A stretch of DNA of 58,349 nt from Subdoligranulum sp. (GCA_014799685.1 JAAVHN010000051.1:1-58349), one strand, 5' to 3'. Positions 40,681 through 50,163 are shown, counted from the first letter of the stretch. Notes: generated by a model not told the origin, from the sequence alone. Translations and numbers: made by a program.

Positions 40681-40748
40681 ATTTCCCTACATAGCCGCCC
40701 GGCTTCACCCTCGGACGGCTAAATCTATCAAAAAAGGAGGAAACCAAA

Positions 40749-41588
40749 ATGGCGAAAACAAAGGTGATTGCCGTCGCAAATCAAAAAGGCGGCGTCGGGA
40801 AAAGCACGAGCGTGTTTAACCTCGGCGCGGGGCTTGCTCTGAGCGGCAAAAAGGTTTTGCTGGTGGATGTTGACCCGCAAGGCGATCTGACCAAGATGCT
40901 GGGCCAGCGCAAGCCGCATGAAATGCCGCTGACGCTGGCCAATGTGCTGGATTTGTCGGACGCGGAGCCGAGTTCTGAACCGGACAATGCGTCGGATGTA
41001 CACCCGGAGATCCTGACGCACAAAGAGGGCTTTGACTTCATCCCCGCCAATCGCGACCTGACAGCCGTGGAGGTTGGGCTGGTGAATGCTATTAGCCGCG
41101 AAACCAAGCTGCGGCAGTATCTGGACGGCGTAAAGGATAGCTATGACTATGTTCTTCTCGACTGCCGCCCGTCGCTGGGTATGCTTGTAATTAACGCACT
41201 GTCCGCGTCGGACTATGTGCTTGTCCCAGTACAGGCGGACTATCTCGCCGCCGAGGACATGACAGAGCTTGTTGGAACGGTGCAGAGCATCAAGCGGCAG
41301 ATCAATCCCCGCTTGAAGATCGGCGGCGTGTTCCTGACGATGGCGAACGAAACCAAATTCCGCAAAGATGTTGTTGCCACCGTCAAGGAACACTTCGGGC
41401 GCAGTCTGCCGGTGTTGGATTCTGTCATTCCTGCTACGGTGCGGCTTGCAGAGATCAGCACAGCGGACAAAAGCATCTTCCGGCATGAACCGAACGGCAA
41501 AGCGGCACAGGCGTACTGCGCGCTGACAAAGGAGGTGCTGGAGATTGGCGACAAACAGCGTAGCCGGTCTGCTGACACCAGTCGATGA
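40749..41588 (+). CDS. ParA-family partition ATPase (element-borne)
   Basis: ParA/Soj ATPases drive segregation of plasmids and excised elements. The 279-residue protein has the deviant Walker A KGGVGKST (about residues 13-20), VLLVDVDPQGDLT, and the Walker B-like YVLLDCRPSLG. AAGGAGG precedes the ATG. It overlaps the downstream ParB gene by 44 bases. Base composition is slightly less GC-rich than the chromosomal genes, consistent with transfer. Confidence 0.93.
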   Translation: MAKTKVIAVANQKGGVGKSTSVFNLGAGLALSGKKVLLVDVDPQGDLTKMLGQRKPHEMPLTLANVLDLSDAEPSSEPDNASDVHPEILTHKEGFDFIPANRDLTAVEVGLVNAISRETKLRQYLDGVKDSYDYVLLDCRPSLGMLVINALSASDYVLVPVQADYLAAEDMTELVGTVQSIKRQINPRLKIGGVFLTMANETKFRKDVVATVKEHFGRSLPVLDSVIPATVRLAEISTADKSIFRHEPNGKAAQAYCALTKEVLEIGDKQRSRSADTSR

Positions 41589-42483
41589 GCTTTTCTCGAC
41601 GCAGGCCGAGCGCGACGAGGCAAAGCGCGAGCATCTTCAGGACATTCCGCTTTCAGCAATCAGCGAATTTCCGTCACACCCGTTCAAGGTGCGCATGGAC
41701 GAGAGCATGACAAAGATGGTGGAGAGCGTACAGGAGCGCGGCGTGCTTTCTCCCGTGCTTGTGCGCCCCATGCCGGACGGCACCTATCAGATGGTGTCCG
41801 GCCACCGGCGCAAGATGGCCAGCGAATTGGCGGGCAAGGAAACGCTGCCCTGCATCGTGCGTGATTTGACGGACGATGAAGCGATCCTCATTATGGTGGA
41901 CAGCAATTTACAGCGCGAAACGATCCTGCCATCGGAGCGGGCTTTTGCGTATAAAATGAAGCTGGACGCGATGAAAAGGCAGGCGGGCAGGCCAAGCAAA
42001 GAAAATGGTGCAACAGTGTTGCCCCATTTTTCTGATGGAAAGAAAAGCAGAGAAATATTGGCGGAACAATCCGGCGAAAGTCACGAGCAAATCCGCAAAT
42101 ATATCCGCCTTACAAACCTTGTCCCCGCCCTGCTCGATCTGGTAGACGACAACAAAATCGCGCTTCGTCCCGCCGTGGAGCTGTCCTATCTTACCGAAAA
42201 AGAACAGGCCGACCTGCTTGAAACTATCTCCAGCGAGGATTGCACGCCCTCTCACGCACAGGCTATCAAAATGCGTGAGTTTTCCAAAGAGGGCAAGCTC
42301 ACGCCGGAGGTGCTGCTCTCGATCATGCAGGAAGAAAAGCCCAACCAGAAAGAACAATTCAAAATGCCCAAAGAACGCATCAGCCGCTTCTTCGCGCCGG
42401 GGACGCCCGCACGCGCGATGGAGGAAACCATTGTCAAAGCGCTGGAAATGTACCGGAAACGGCAGCGCGAAACTGCGCGCTAA
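41545..42483 (+). CDS. ParB-family partition protein
   Basis: ParB binds centromere sites and, in current understanding, uses CTP to spread along DNA. The 312-residue protein has the N-terminal ParB nuclease-like domain (VRPMPDGTYQMVSGHRRKMA, the arginine motif, about residue 75) and the ERAFAYKMKLDAMK segment. A helix-turn-helix around SREILAEQSGESHEQIRKY is also clear. It starts with TTG at 41545 after AGGAGG, inside the end of parA. The repeats at 40335-40586 are candidate binding sites. Confidence 0.9.
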   Translation: MATNSVAGLLTPVDELFSTQAERDEAKREHLQDIPLSAISEFPSHPFKVRMDESMTKMVESVQERGVLSPVLVRPMPDGTYQMVSGHRRKMASELAGKETLPCIVRDLTDDEAILIMVDSNLQRETILPSERAFAYKMKLDAMKRQAGRPSKENGATVLPHFSDGKKSREILAEQSGESHEQIRKYIRLTNLVPALLDLVDDNKIALRPAVELSYLTEKEQADLLETISSEDCTPSHAQAIKMREFSKEGKLTPEVLLSIMQEEKPNQKEQFKMPKERISRFFAPGTPARAMEETIVKALEMYRKRQRETAR

Positions 42484-42616
42484 AGAGGACTTCCTGACAA
42501 GGGACAAGTGCGCCCTTTTTTGAGACTTCTGCGGCGCTGCCTTGCCGCCGTCCCCCCTCTCCACACCTCTCCCCCCTAAAACCTACTGTACCAGCCGAAA
42601 AAAGAGAATCGTATCT

Positions 42617-42645
42617 TTGCAGTTTCGATACTTTTACGGTATACT
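42617..42645 (+). promoter_or_regulatory. promoter of the lipoprotein gene
   Basis: TTGCAG (42617-42622) and TATACT (42640-42645) are 17 bases apart and about 25 bases upstream of the start codon. Confidence 0.6.
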
Positions 42646-42670
42646 GGATTTGCAAGGGAGGTTATGCGAA

Positions 42671-43432
42671 ATGAAGAAGACAACTTGGAGAGCAATGACC
42701 GTATTGGCGGCACTGGCCGTGTTCACTTTCACCGGCTGCGCACAAATGCCACAATCCACAGAAGCGGCCGCACCATCGTCTGTATCGGCGGAGGATGCTA
42801 CAAAACCTGTGAGCGATTCTTCTTCGGAAAGTGAAACGGATATGCAAGATATCGAGGACAAACAGGCCGACGCATCGCTCTCGGATGTAACTGATGAGGA
42901 CGCTGAAGCCGTTGACCCGGAAGTGCTGGAAAGCGAGCCGCAATCGCAGGCCGACACTTTGCCCTCACAGGCGAATCCCGAACCCGCCGTGCAGCCGGAA
43001 CAACAGGAAACGGCAGGCATCCCAGCGCAAGAGCCGGAGCCAATCCCGCCCGCCGCAGAGATCACAATCGTCACGCAGCAGCCGGAACCGACCCCGCCGA
43101 CCGTCGAGGAACCGCCCGCGCCTGTTCTGGAACCCGAACCGACCCCGGAACCCGAACCGACCCCGGAACCCGCACCAGCCCCGGCATTTGATGTATCAGC
43201 ATATGTGCAGAACGCCATGAATTACGGCGTCAGCATCGGCCTTACGCTCAACAGTAATGCAACAGCCTGCTGGGATACCCCCACCACAGCAAACGCAAAG
43301 AACCCGTATATTGAGCGTGATCTGCATGACCGGCTGGATTGGTACAAGGACAGTGGATTCACCATCTTTTGGGTATGGGCCGAAGCGGACGGAAACGGCG
43401 GCTATCTCGTGTATATCGGCTACGCATCATAA
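42671..43432 (+). CDS. lipoprotein with Pro/Glu-rich spacer
   Basis: A 253-residue exported protein with a lipobox (FTGC, Cys23) and no known family name that I recognise. After the lipid anchor come about 75 acidic Ser/Asp/Glu-rich residues and a Pro/Glu spacer of PEPTPEPEPTPEP type (to about residue 183). A C-terminal domain of about 70 residues follows, with aromatic residues (RLDWYKDSGFTIFWVWAE). The spacer suggests a domain held away from the membrane across the wall. Its place before a giant adhesin in the element suggests a surface role in conjugation or attachment; that is inference. Confidence 0.8.
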   Translation: MKKTTWRAMTVLAALAVFTFTGCAQMPQSTEAAAPSSVSAEDATKPVSDSSSESETDMQDIEDKQADASLSDVTDEDAEAVDPEVLESEPQSQADTLPSQANPEPAVQPEQQETAGIPAQEPEPIPPAAEITIVTQQPEPTPPTVEEPPAPVLEPEPTPEPEPTPEPAPAPAFDVSAYVQNAMNYGVSIGLTLNSNATACWDTPTTANAKNPYIERDLHDRLDWYKDSGFTIFWVWAEADGNGGYLVYIGYAS

Positions 43433-43477
43433 GGTACACCCGATCAAGCACCCATATCACACAAACCAAATACACAA

Positions 43478-43516
43478 AAAAGGACGCATTGCACAAAGCG
43501 ATGCGTCCTTTTTTGT
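43478..43516. terminator. bidirectional terminator
   Basis: AGGACGCAT (43481-43489) pairs with ATGCGTCCT (43501-43509) with A and T runs on either side. It separates the lipoprotein gene from the adhesin gene. Confidence 0.85.
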
Positions 43517-43542
43517 GCCAAAAATCAGAAAGGAAATTGCAC

Positions 43543-46500
43543 ATGAAGAACTGCAAGAAATTTTTCTCCGTGTTCCTCGCACTGCTCTTGTGCTTCGGAA
43601 CGTTCTCCGGCATCGCGACCTCTGCCTACGCTGCGTCGAGCATGACGCTGTATATGGTGGAAATGCCGCGCGGCACGGACGCCAACCGCACCGGATGGGA
43701 CGCACCCGCCGTATCGCTGATGGGCGGCTGGGAATCCGCTGCGCGCAAAACGTATGTGCTGACCTCCGGCAGCTACAACGGCCCCGCCGTGTACTGCATC
43801 GAACCGGGCATCAGCGCGCATTCGCGCACAAGCTATTCTGAACGTGGTGAAGATTACTGGGACTATTACCCGTCTGATCTGAACCCCACGATCTCTCCTA
43901 CCGTTATCAAAGCATATATCGGGCGCATCATGCAGTACGGCTGGCAGGGCAATGGCAATACCAGCTGGAACAGTGCCAATCCCAACGACGCCAATGAGAT
44001 CGCCGCGTATTTTGCCACGCAGATGCTCATTTGGGAAGTGATCGTCGGCGAGCGTGACAGCCAGTTTAACCATGTTTACGGCTCGTCGGTGGGCAAAAAC
44101 AATGTGATCGACCAAATCGCGCCGAATCACCCGCTGCGTGACCTCATTTTCGCCATTTATGGCCAGATTGAAGCCTCCGTGCAGCGCCATACCATGCTGC
44201 CCAGCTTCTTCAGCAACTATGCAGACGGTGCCGAAGCGTATGAACTGAAATGGGATGGTACGCAGTATATTGCGCAGCTGACCGACACCAACGGCGTTCT
44301 CGACAACTACACCTATACCAGCAGCGCACCCGGCCTGCGCTTTTCCGTGAACGGCAATGTGCTGACGATCACGTCTGATACCGCCGTAAAGGGCGCAGTC
44401 ACTGTCCGGGCCGAAAAGATCAACGGCCAGCGCTGCGGCGTTGTGGTGTGGTCTGACGGCAATATCCGCGGCGGCAACCAGAATTGTGCCAGCTATGGCG
44501 CGATGGTGTCCGACCCGGTGACGGGCTTCATGAATCTCGAAGTGAAAACCGGCAGCGTCAAGATTGTCAAAACCAGCGAGGACGGCAAGATCGACGGGAT
44601 CTCGTTCACCCTGTCCGGCGAGAGCGTGGAGCAGACCGTTACCACGAACGCCAGCGGCGAGATTCAGATCGACGATCTCAACCCCGGCGAATACACTGTC
44701 ACCGAGCATCCCATCGACCGGTATGCGCCGCAGCAGGTGCAGAGCGTGACCGTCGTGAGCGGGCAGGTTGCCACCGTCTGCTTTAATAATGTTTTGAGCC
44801 GTGGCGATTTGACCGTCACCAAGACGAGCGAGGACGGACTGAACGAGGGCATGAAATTCCACCTTTATGGAACATCGCTCTCCGGCATTCCGGTAGATGA
44901 ATATGCCACCGTGAACGCCAGCGGCAAAGCGACGTTCAAAAACATTCTGATCGGCACCGGCTATGTGCTGGAGGAAGTGGACACCCCGGTTCGCTATGTT
45001 GTGCCTGATGCGCAGACGGCAGCGGTGGAATGGAACACCGTGACAGGAAAGAACGTGCAAAACATCCTCAAGAAATTCCGCGTCACCCTGACCAAGAGCG
45101 ATGTGGAAACCGGCACGGCGCAGGGCAATGCGTCCCTTGCGGGCGCGACCTATGGCTTGTACAAGGGCGGCGTCCTGATCGACAGCTACACCACCGACGC
45201 GAACGGCCAGTTTACGACCGGCTATTACGTTTGCGGCGATGACTGGACAATCCGCGAGATCAGCCCCAGCGAGGGCTATCTGCTGGATACCGCGATCTAT
45301 CCCGTGGGCGCGCAGGCCGAGCTTTACACCATCGAACTGAACACCACCGCCAACGATGTGACCGAGCAGATCATTAAGGGCAACATCGCCCTGATCAAGC
45401 ACACGGACAACGGCGAAACGCAGCTGGAAACACCGGAGGCGGGCGCGGAGTTTGCCGTCTATCTGAAATCTGCTGGCAGCTATGACGCGGCAAAGGAATC
45501 CGAGCGCGATATTCTTGTCTGCGACGAGAACGGCTATGCCGAAACAAAAATGCTGCCCTACGGCATCTACACTGTCCACCAGACAAAGGGATGGGATGGC
45601 CGTGAAATGCTGCGTGACTTTGATGTGTATATCGCCAAAGACGGCCAGACGTACCGCTATCTCGCCAACAACGCGGCTTTTGAAAGCTATCTCAAGATCG
45701 TCAAGGTGGATGCCGAAACCGGCAATGTCATTCCGCTGGCCGGCACCGGCTTCCAGCTTTACCGCCCGGACGGCAGCCTGATCACGCAGACTTTCACCTA
45801 TCCCACCCCGACCACCATCGACACGTTCTACACGAACGCCGACGGCTGTCTGGTGACGCCCGAAAAGCTGGAGTATGGCACGGGCTATCAGCTTGTGGAA
45901 GTGTCCGCGCCGTATGGCTATGTGCTGAACGGCGAGCCGGTATCCTTTGATGTGACCGCCGACAACGCGACCGAAGAAAATGCGGTTATCGTTATCGAGG
46001 TTGTCAAGAAAAACACCGCTCAGAAAGGCATCGTGAAGATCAGCAAGACCGGCGAAGTGTTTGCCAGCGTCATGGAAGCGGAGGGGCTGTATCAGCCGGT
46101 CTACGAGGTGCAGGGCCTGCCCGGTGCAGTCTATGAGATCACCGCCGCCGAGGACATCATCACGCCGGACGGGACGTTGCGCGCCGCTGCAGGTGAGGTT
46201 GTGGACACCATCACCACCGACGACACCGGCCTTGCCGAAAGCAAGGCGCTGTATCTTGGCTCCTATGAAATCCACGAAACCGAAGCGCCCTACGGCATGA
46301 CGCTGAATGACGAGATTCGCACCGTCTGCCTGGTCTATGCCGGACAGGAGATCGAGATTACCGAAACTGCTGCCAGCTTCTACAATGAGCGCCAGAAAAC
46401 CGCCGTTTCGCTCGACAAGGTATTGGAGAAGAACACGGATTACGGCATCGGCATGAACGGCGAAATTACTGCCGTCACCTTTGGCCTGTTTGCAGCTGAA

Positions 46501-47748
46501 AACCTGATTGCCGCAGACGGCATGACGATTCCGGCTGATGGGCTTGTGGAGATCCTGTCCGTGAACGAAAACGGCCATGCCGAGGCTAAAACCGACCTGC
46601 CGATGGGCTGCTTCTATCTGAAAGAGCTGTCCACCGAAAATCATTATCTGCTGGGCGATACGGTCTATCCGATCAACTTTGAGTACGCCGGACAGGAAAC
46701 CGCCCTTGTGGAGATCAAAGCCAATGAGGGCAATGCCATTGAGAACGATCTGATTTACGGCAGCGTTCACGGGCAGAAAAAGGACGGCGACGGCAATGCG
46801 CTGGCCGGTGCTGTGTTTGGCCTGTTCCGCGCAGATGTAGAGCAGTTTACCGCCGAAACCGCGCTGGCGACCGCCATGTCCGCAGAGGACGGCAGCTTTG
46901 CGTTTGAGCGCATCCCCTACGGCGAATGGGTATGCCGTGAAATCGCGGCCCCGACCGGCTATCTGATGAGCGATACCGCTTTCCCCGTGACCGTGGACGA
47001 AAACGATGCACTGATCGAGCTGGAGTTTACCAACGAGCAGATCCGCGGCGCAGTACGTCTGACAAAGGTTGACAAGGACTATCCCGACAACAAGCTGACC
47101 GGCGCTGAATTTGAAGTATACCGCGATGCAAACGGCGATAAGGCGCTGGACGATGGCGATGAGAAGCTGGGCCAGCTCTCCGAAGTCAGCACCGGCATCT
47201 TTGAAATGACCGACCTTGTGTATGGCGGTTATCTTGTCCGTGAAACAAAGGCACCGGAGGGCTTCTATCTGGACGAAAACGCCTACTATTTCGAGATTGT
47301 TGAGGACGGAAAGATCGTCACCGTCGAGAACGAAGCGGGCAAGGGCTTTATGAACGCCGCACAGGTGGGCAGCTTGAAGATCGTCAAGACTTCCTCGGAC
47401 GGCAAGGTGGATGGATTCACGTTCCGTGTCACCGGCCCGAACGGGTATGCGCAGAACTTCACCACAGGCGCGGACGGCGTGATCCTGATCGAGAATCTGC
47501 GCATTGGCGAGTACACCGTGAGCGAGGTGTCCGACAGCGCCAGCGCAGCCTATGTGCTGCCTGCCGACAAGACCGCCACCGTGTTTGAGGGCGTTACTGC
47601 GACAGTCGAAATGCACAATGTGCCGCGCGATACACCCAAAACCGGCGACGAAAGCAGCCCCGCACTCTGGATCATCCTGACCAGCCTTGCGGCAGCGGGC
47701 GCACTTGCCTGCGGCGGGATGCTCTATGTGGCAAAGAAAAAGAAATAA
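43543..47748 (+). CDS. giant thioester / Cna-B adhesin with sortase anchor
   Basis: A 1401-residue cell-wall protein. It has a signal peptide (about 1-31), then a thioester (TQXA-type) domain in which Cys85 of YCIEPG and Gln161 of ATQMLIW are the expected cross-link partners. About ten SpaA/Cna-B-like repeats follow (units beginning SVKIVKTSEDGKI, VKISKTGE or VRLTKVDKD and ending in a YxVxE-type strand). It ends in TPKTGDE, a membrane helix and KKKK, a class of sortase signal. Thioester domains bind host surfaces covalently. The protein typifies one ICE family of gut Firmicutes and probably aids attachment of donor to surface or recipient cell. The start at 43543 follows AAAGGAAA. Confidence 0.9.
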   Translation: MKNCKKFFSVFLALLLCFGTFSGIATSAYAASSMTLYMVEMPRGTDANRTGWDAPAVSLMGGWESAARKTYVLTSGSYNGPAVYCIEPGISAHSRTSYSERGEDYWDYYPSDLNPTISPTVIKAYIGRIMQYGWQGNGNTSWNSANPNDANEIAAYFATQMLIWEVIVGERDSQFNHVYGSSVGKNNVIDQIAPNHPLRDLIFAIYGQIEASVQRHTMLPSFFSNYADGAEAYELKWDGTQYIAQLTDTNGVLDNYTYTSSAPGLRFSVNGNVLTITSDTAVKGAVTVRAEKINGQRCGVVVWSDGNIRGGNQNCASYGAMVSDPVTGFMNLEVKTGSVKIVKTSEDGKIDGISFTLSGESVEQTVTTNASGEIQIDDLNPGEYTVTEHPIDRYAPQQVQSVTVVSGQVATVCFNNVLSRGDLTVTKTSEDGLNEGMKFHLYGTSLSGIPVDEYATVNASGKATFKNILIGTGYVLEEVDTPVRYVVPDAQTAAVEWNTVTGKNVQNILKKFRVTLTKSDVETGTAQGNASLAGATYGLYKGGVLIDSYTTDANGQFTTGYYVCGDDWTIREISPSEGYLLDTAIYPVGAQAELYTIELNTTANDVTEQIIKGNIALIKHTDNGETQLETPEAGAEFAVYLKSAGSYDAAKESERDILVCDENGYAETKMLPYGIYTVHQTKGWDGREMLRDFDVYIAKDGQTYRYLANNAAFESYLKIVKVDAETGNVIPLAGTGFQLYRPDGSLITQTFTYPTPTTIDTFYTNADGCLVTPEKLEYGTGYQLVEVSAPYGYVLNGEPVSFDVTADNATEENAVIVIEVVKKNTAQKGIVKISKTGEVFASVMEAEGLYQPVYEVQGLPGAVYEITAAEDIITPDGTLRAAAGEVVDTITTDDTGLAESKALYLGSYEIHETEAPYGMTLNDEIRTVCLVYAGQEIEITETAASFYNERQKTAVSLDKVLEKNTDYGIGMNGEITAVTFGLFAAENLIAADGMTIPADGLVEILSVNENGHAEAKTDLPMGCFYLKELSTENHYLLGDTVYPINFEYAGQETALVEIKANEGNAIENDLIYGSVHGQKKDGDGNALAGAVFGLFRADVEQFTAETALATAMSAEDGSFAFERIPYGEWVCREIAAPTGYLMSDTAFPVTVDENDALIELEFTNEQIRGAVRLTKVDKDYPDNKLTGAEFEVYRDANGDKALDDGDEKLGQLSEVSTGIFEMTDLVYGGYLVRETKAPEGFYLDENAYYFEIVEDGKIVTVENEAGKGFMNAAQVGSLKIVKTSSDGKVDGFTFRVTGPNGYAQNFTTGADGVILIENLRIGEYTVSEVSDSASAAYVLPADKTATVFEGVTATVEMHNVPRDTPKTGDESSPALWIILTSLAAAGALACGGMLYVAKKKK

Positions 47749-47843
47749 CCCCTGAATGAGAATGCTCCTGAGATGGGTCTGGCCCCGGCATGTTTCGTGC
47801 TTGTCGGGGCCTGTTACATACCAAAACGAAAGGAGTTTTTTCA

Positions 47844-48095
47844 ATGGCAAGAGAACATTACGAACAGCGTCTTTTCCGCATTTTCGCACAGGCGGGCTAT
47901 TCCCCGGTACGCATTTTGACCGTCACCCCGGAGGAAATGGTGAAGATTCCGGGCATCACCGTCCCGAACATTCGCACGGTGCTTTGCATCCAGCGCAAGG
48001 TGCTGTCCGCGCCTGAGTGCGTTCGCCAGAAGTATGAGGACGGCTTGCTTTTGCGGCTGTCCGAAGAAAACAGGGCAGCTAAAGATGGCGACTGA
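47844..48095 (+). CDS. small ICE protein with a helix-hairpin-helix-like segment
   Basis: An 83-residue basic protein with a segment MVKIPGITVPNIRTVL (about residues 32-47) that resembles a helix-hairpin-helix, often used to bind DNA without sequence preference. AAAGGAG precedes the ATG. It overlaps the next gene by 11 bases, so it is probably coupled to the PAPS-reductase-family protein. Homologues recur at this place in related elements as far as I recall; function unknown. Confidence 0.75.
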   Translation: MAREHYEQRLFRIFAQAGYSPVRILTVTPEEMVKIPGITVPNIRTVLCIQRKVLSAPECVRQKYEDGLLLRLSEENRAAKDGD

Positions 48096-48864
48096 CAAAA
48101 CAGCATTTCATGCCGTTTCCTTATCGGGCGGCAAAGATTCCACGGCCATGCTGCTTTTGATGATCGAACGCGGATTGCCCATTGACGCTGTATTGACGGC
48201 AGATACGGGCATGGAGTTTCCCGAAATGTATGAACATCTGGATAAGGTGGAGCGTGTTCTGCTGCGCGAGCGCGGCCTGCACTTAACATGGCTGCGCCAC
48301 GAGAAAGGTTTTGAATGGCTGATGTTCAACCAGCCGAAGCAAAAAGAGAAAACGCGGCAGCTTCGGGATAAACTTGGTGTTCCGAATTATGGCAACGGCT
48401 GGCCGGGCATTCGCGTGCGCTGGTGTACAGGGCAGTTAAAGACACACCTGATCGAAAAGAAAGTCAATCAAATCAAACAGGAACATCATGCCCTGCACTA
48501 TATCGGCATTGCCGCAGACGAGCGGCAGCGCATGAAAAATTTGCAGTACCCTCTGATTGACTGGAAAATCACAGAAAAACAGGCACTGCAAATCTGCTAT
48601 GACAGGGGCTTTGACTGGAACGGCCTCTACAAGCTCTACCATCGCTGTTCCTGTTGGTGCTGTCCTTTTCAAAGCATAGAGAACTTGAAAACATTGCGCC
48701 GCCACCATCCAGACCTTTGGCAGCATCTGCTTCAAATGGACGAGCGTGCATTGGCACAATTCGGCAATACGCCTTTGGGCCATTTCAGAGAAGATTGGAC
48801 GGTGGCGCAGCTGGACCAGCGGTTCGACGCAGAGGATAGGCAGATGTCACTTTTTGAAATGTGA
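48085..48864 (+). CDS. PAPS-reductase-family protein with a Cys cluster
   Basis: A 259-residue PP-loop protein. SGGKDST (residues 14-20) is the ATP-pyrophosphatase loop, TADTGMEFPEMYEH follows, and WCTGQLK (about 113) plus CSCWCCPFQ (about 188-196) give a cysteine set able to hold an iron-sulfur cluster. True PAPS reductases reduce sulfate; mobile-element homologues are more often like DndC or phage proteins and may modify nucleic acid or generate a nucleotide signal. No dnd genes are beside it. It starts within the preceding small gene. Confidence 0.8.
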   Translation: MATDKTAFHAVSLSGGKDSTAMLLLMIERGLPIDAVLTADTGMEFPEMYEHLDKVERVLLRERGLHLTWLRHEKGFEWLMFNQPKQKEKTRQLRDKLGVPNYGNGWPGIRVRWCTGQLKTHLIEKKVNQIKQEHHALHYIGIAADERQRMKNLQYPLIDWKITEKQALQICYDRGFDWNGLYKLYHRCSCWCCPFQSIENLKTLRRHHPDLWQHLLQMDERALAQFGNTPLGHFREDWTVAQLDQRFDAEDRQMSLFEM

Positions 48865-48876
48865 AAGGATTGAAAA

Positions 48877-49506
48877 ATGAGAGAAGAAAACGAAAAGCGC
48901 ATGGCGGGCGACTATACGATCATTCATTCATTTCATATCGGTGATCGAGAGGTTGTCATCGGTGAACGGCAGAATGCGCCGAAAGACGAGCGGTATATGT
49001 GCGCCTTTTGCGAGAGCGTGGAAGTTTTTGACCTCTATACCCAAGCGATGGTCAGCGACGATTACCCGGAGATCGTGAAACTATACGGCCAGCGCATCAT
49101 GGAGCAGGCACAGAAAGCACGCGAGGAAACAAGCAGACCGCAGAATCAGGGCATTGACGATGCTCCGCTAATGGCCAAAGACTGCCGCACAATTACCCAT
49201 GATGATGACCTTAATGATAAGGTAATCGTCATTCGCCCCGACGTGCTGCGCCGGGAATACTGCCATGCCACGCATCAGATCATGTTGTGTACAGGCGGCT
49301 TTGGAGCGTCGCCCCACGGCCGCGGCAGGAAATGTTTTTGCGTCAATCTGTACACGGGAGAATCCGGCACCTATCAACGGCAGGATATTCTCGGCATTTT
49401 GGAGCAGGAACAGCTGCCCGAATGGGCACGGCATGGCCTTGCGGACTACCGCCAGAAAAAGCAGGCTGAAAAAGCACAGCACAGCAAGGATAAGGGGGCG
49501 CGGTAG
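48877..49506 (+). CDS. conserved ICE protein of unknown function (two-part)
   Basis: A 209-residue soluble protein. The first third opens with DYTIIHSFHIGDREVVIGE, a pattern also found at the start of the next gene. The last part contains VIVIRPDVLRREYCHATHQIMLC and GRGRKCFCVNLYTGESGTY, which I recall from a widespread ICE-associated protein without known role. AAAGGATTGAAAA precedes the start. It ends immediately before the following gene. Confidence 0.75.
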   Translation: MREENEKRMAGDYTIIHSFHIGDREVVIGERQNAPKDERYMCAFCESVEVFDLYTQAMVSDDYPEIVKLYGQRIMEQAQKAREETSRPQNQGIDDAPLMAKDCRTITHDDDLNDKVIVIRPDVLRREYCHATHQIMLCTGGFGASPHGRGRKCFCVNLYTGESGTYQRQDILGILEQEQLPEWARHGLADYRQKKQAEKAQHSKDKGAR

Positions 49507-50163
49507 ATGGAGCAGCGCATGTATCAGGGCTATACGATCACGGATTCCGTCCATGTTGGCGACGCGGAATTCGTGATCGGAGAAAAGAAAACCTGCGCCG
49601 GTACGATATATGTGACATGGCGAAACAGGGGCGATGATTTCATTTCGGGCCACTATTTTGATCATCGCTACGCAGCCGAAAGCGATCTGCTGGAGCGTAC
49701 CGCATGGGAGCTGAATGAGCAGAAGCGGCGAAACAGACGGGAAGATTATCCTATCATTGGGCCTGAATCCTATTCCCCGTGGGGAAATGTAACACGTTGG
49801 GAAATGCATTGTCCCGGTGTGTATACGGTTACTACTGCAATTCATGGTGGTGTTGGGGTGGCAGCGGAAATGGCTCATAAGTATTTTTCTTCCGCCGCGC
49901 TGGAGTGTTCCCTCTTTGAAAATGGTTACTATTGGTTTGAAGAAAACCATACGATCGCTGTTGCCTATCGCGAGTTGATGGACAAAGGGCTTTTGGTTCT
50001 CACAAAAGATATTGATCCGAACAAATTGGAGCGCGACACCAATAGATGTATCAAGAAATATTTCCCGGACTATTGGCGAGCTCGGAAGAAAATGCTTGCA
50101 CAAAAAAGCAGCCTCGCACCTGCCCGCCCAGCTATCCCAAGAAGAAAGGAACGTGAACGATAG
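49507..50163 (+). CDS. DUF7007 protein, longer copy
   Basis: A 218-residue protein. The N-terminal part shares the YTITDSVHVGDAEFVIGE start with its upstream neighbour. The C-terminal two thirds match the DUF7007 pattern: SPWGNVTRWEMHCPGVYTV, then AIHGGVGVAAE, SSAALECSLFENGYYWFEE and RELMDKGLL. DUF7007 is common on mobile elements; no function is known to me. Its stop overlaps the start of a second DUF7007 gene. Confidence 0.75.
   Translation: MEQRMYQGYTITDSVHVGDAEFVIGEKKTCAGTIYVTWRNRGDDFISGHYFDHRYAAESDLLERTAWELNEQKRRNRREDYPIIGPESYSPWGNVTRWEMHCPGVYTVTTAIHGGVGVAAEMAHKYFSSAALECSLFENGYYWFEENHTIAVAYRELMDKGLLVLTKDIDPNKLERDTNRCIKKYFPDYWRARKKMLAQKSSLAPARPAIPRRKERER

Larger units (their letters stand above)
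40248..40748. other. junction region between rpsI and the mobile element
   Basis: A 501-base gene-free region holding, in order, the rpsI terminator, two pairs of direct repeats, a second terminator-like hairpin (40645-40680), a further inverted repeat (AGCCG...CGGCT near 40692-40720) and the parA ribosome binding site. The left end of the mobile element should lie here or within the 3' end of rpsI. Confidence 0.6.

Noticed and set aside
43525-47889. A 1454-codon open frame on the minus strand opposite the adhesin gene
   Set aside because: It is the mirror of the adhesin's codon pattern; it has no ribosome binding site or domain, and the plus-strand frame has a signal peptide, thioester domain, repeats and sortase signal.
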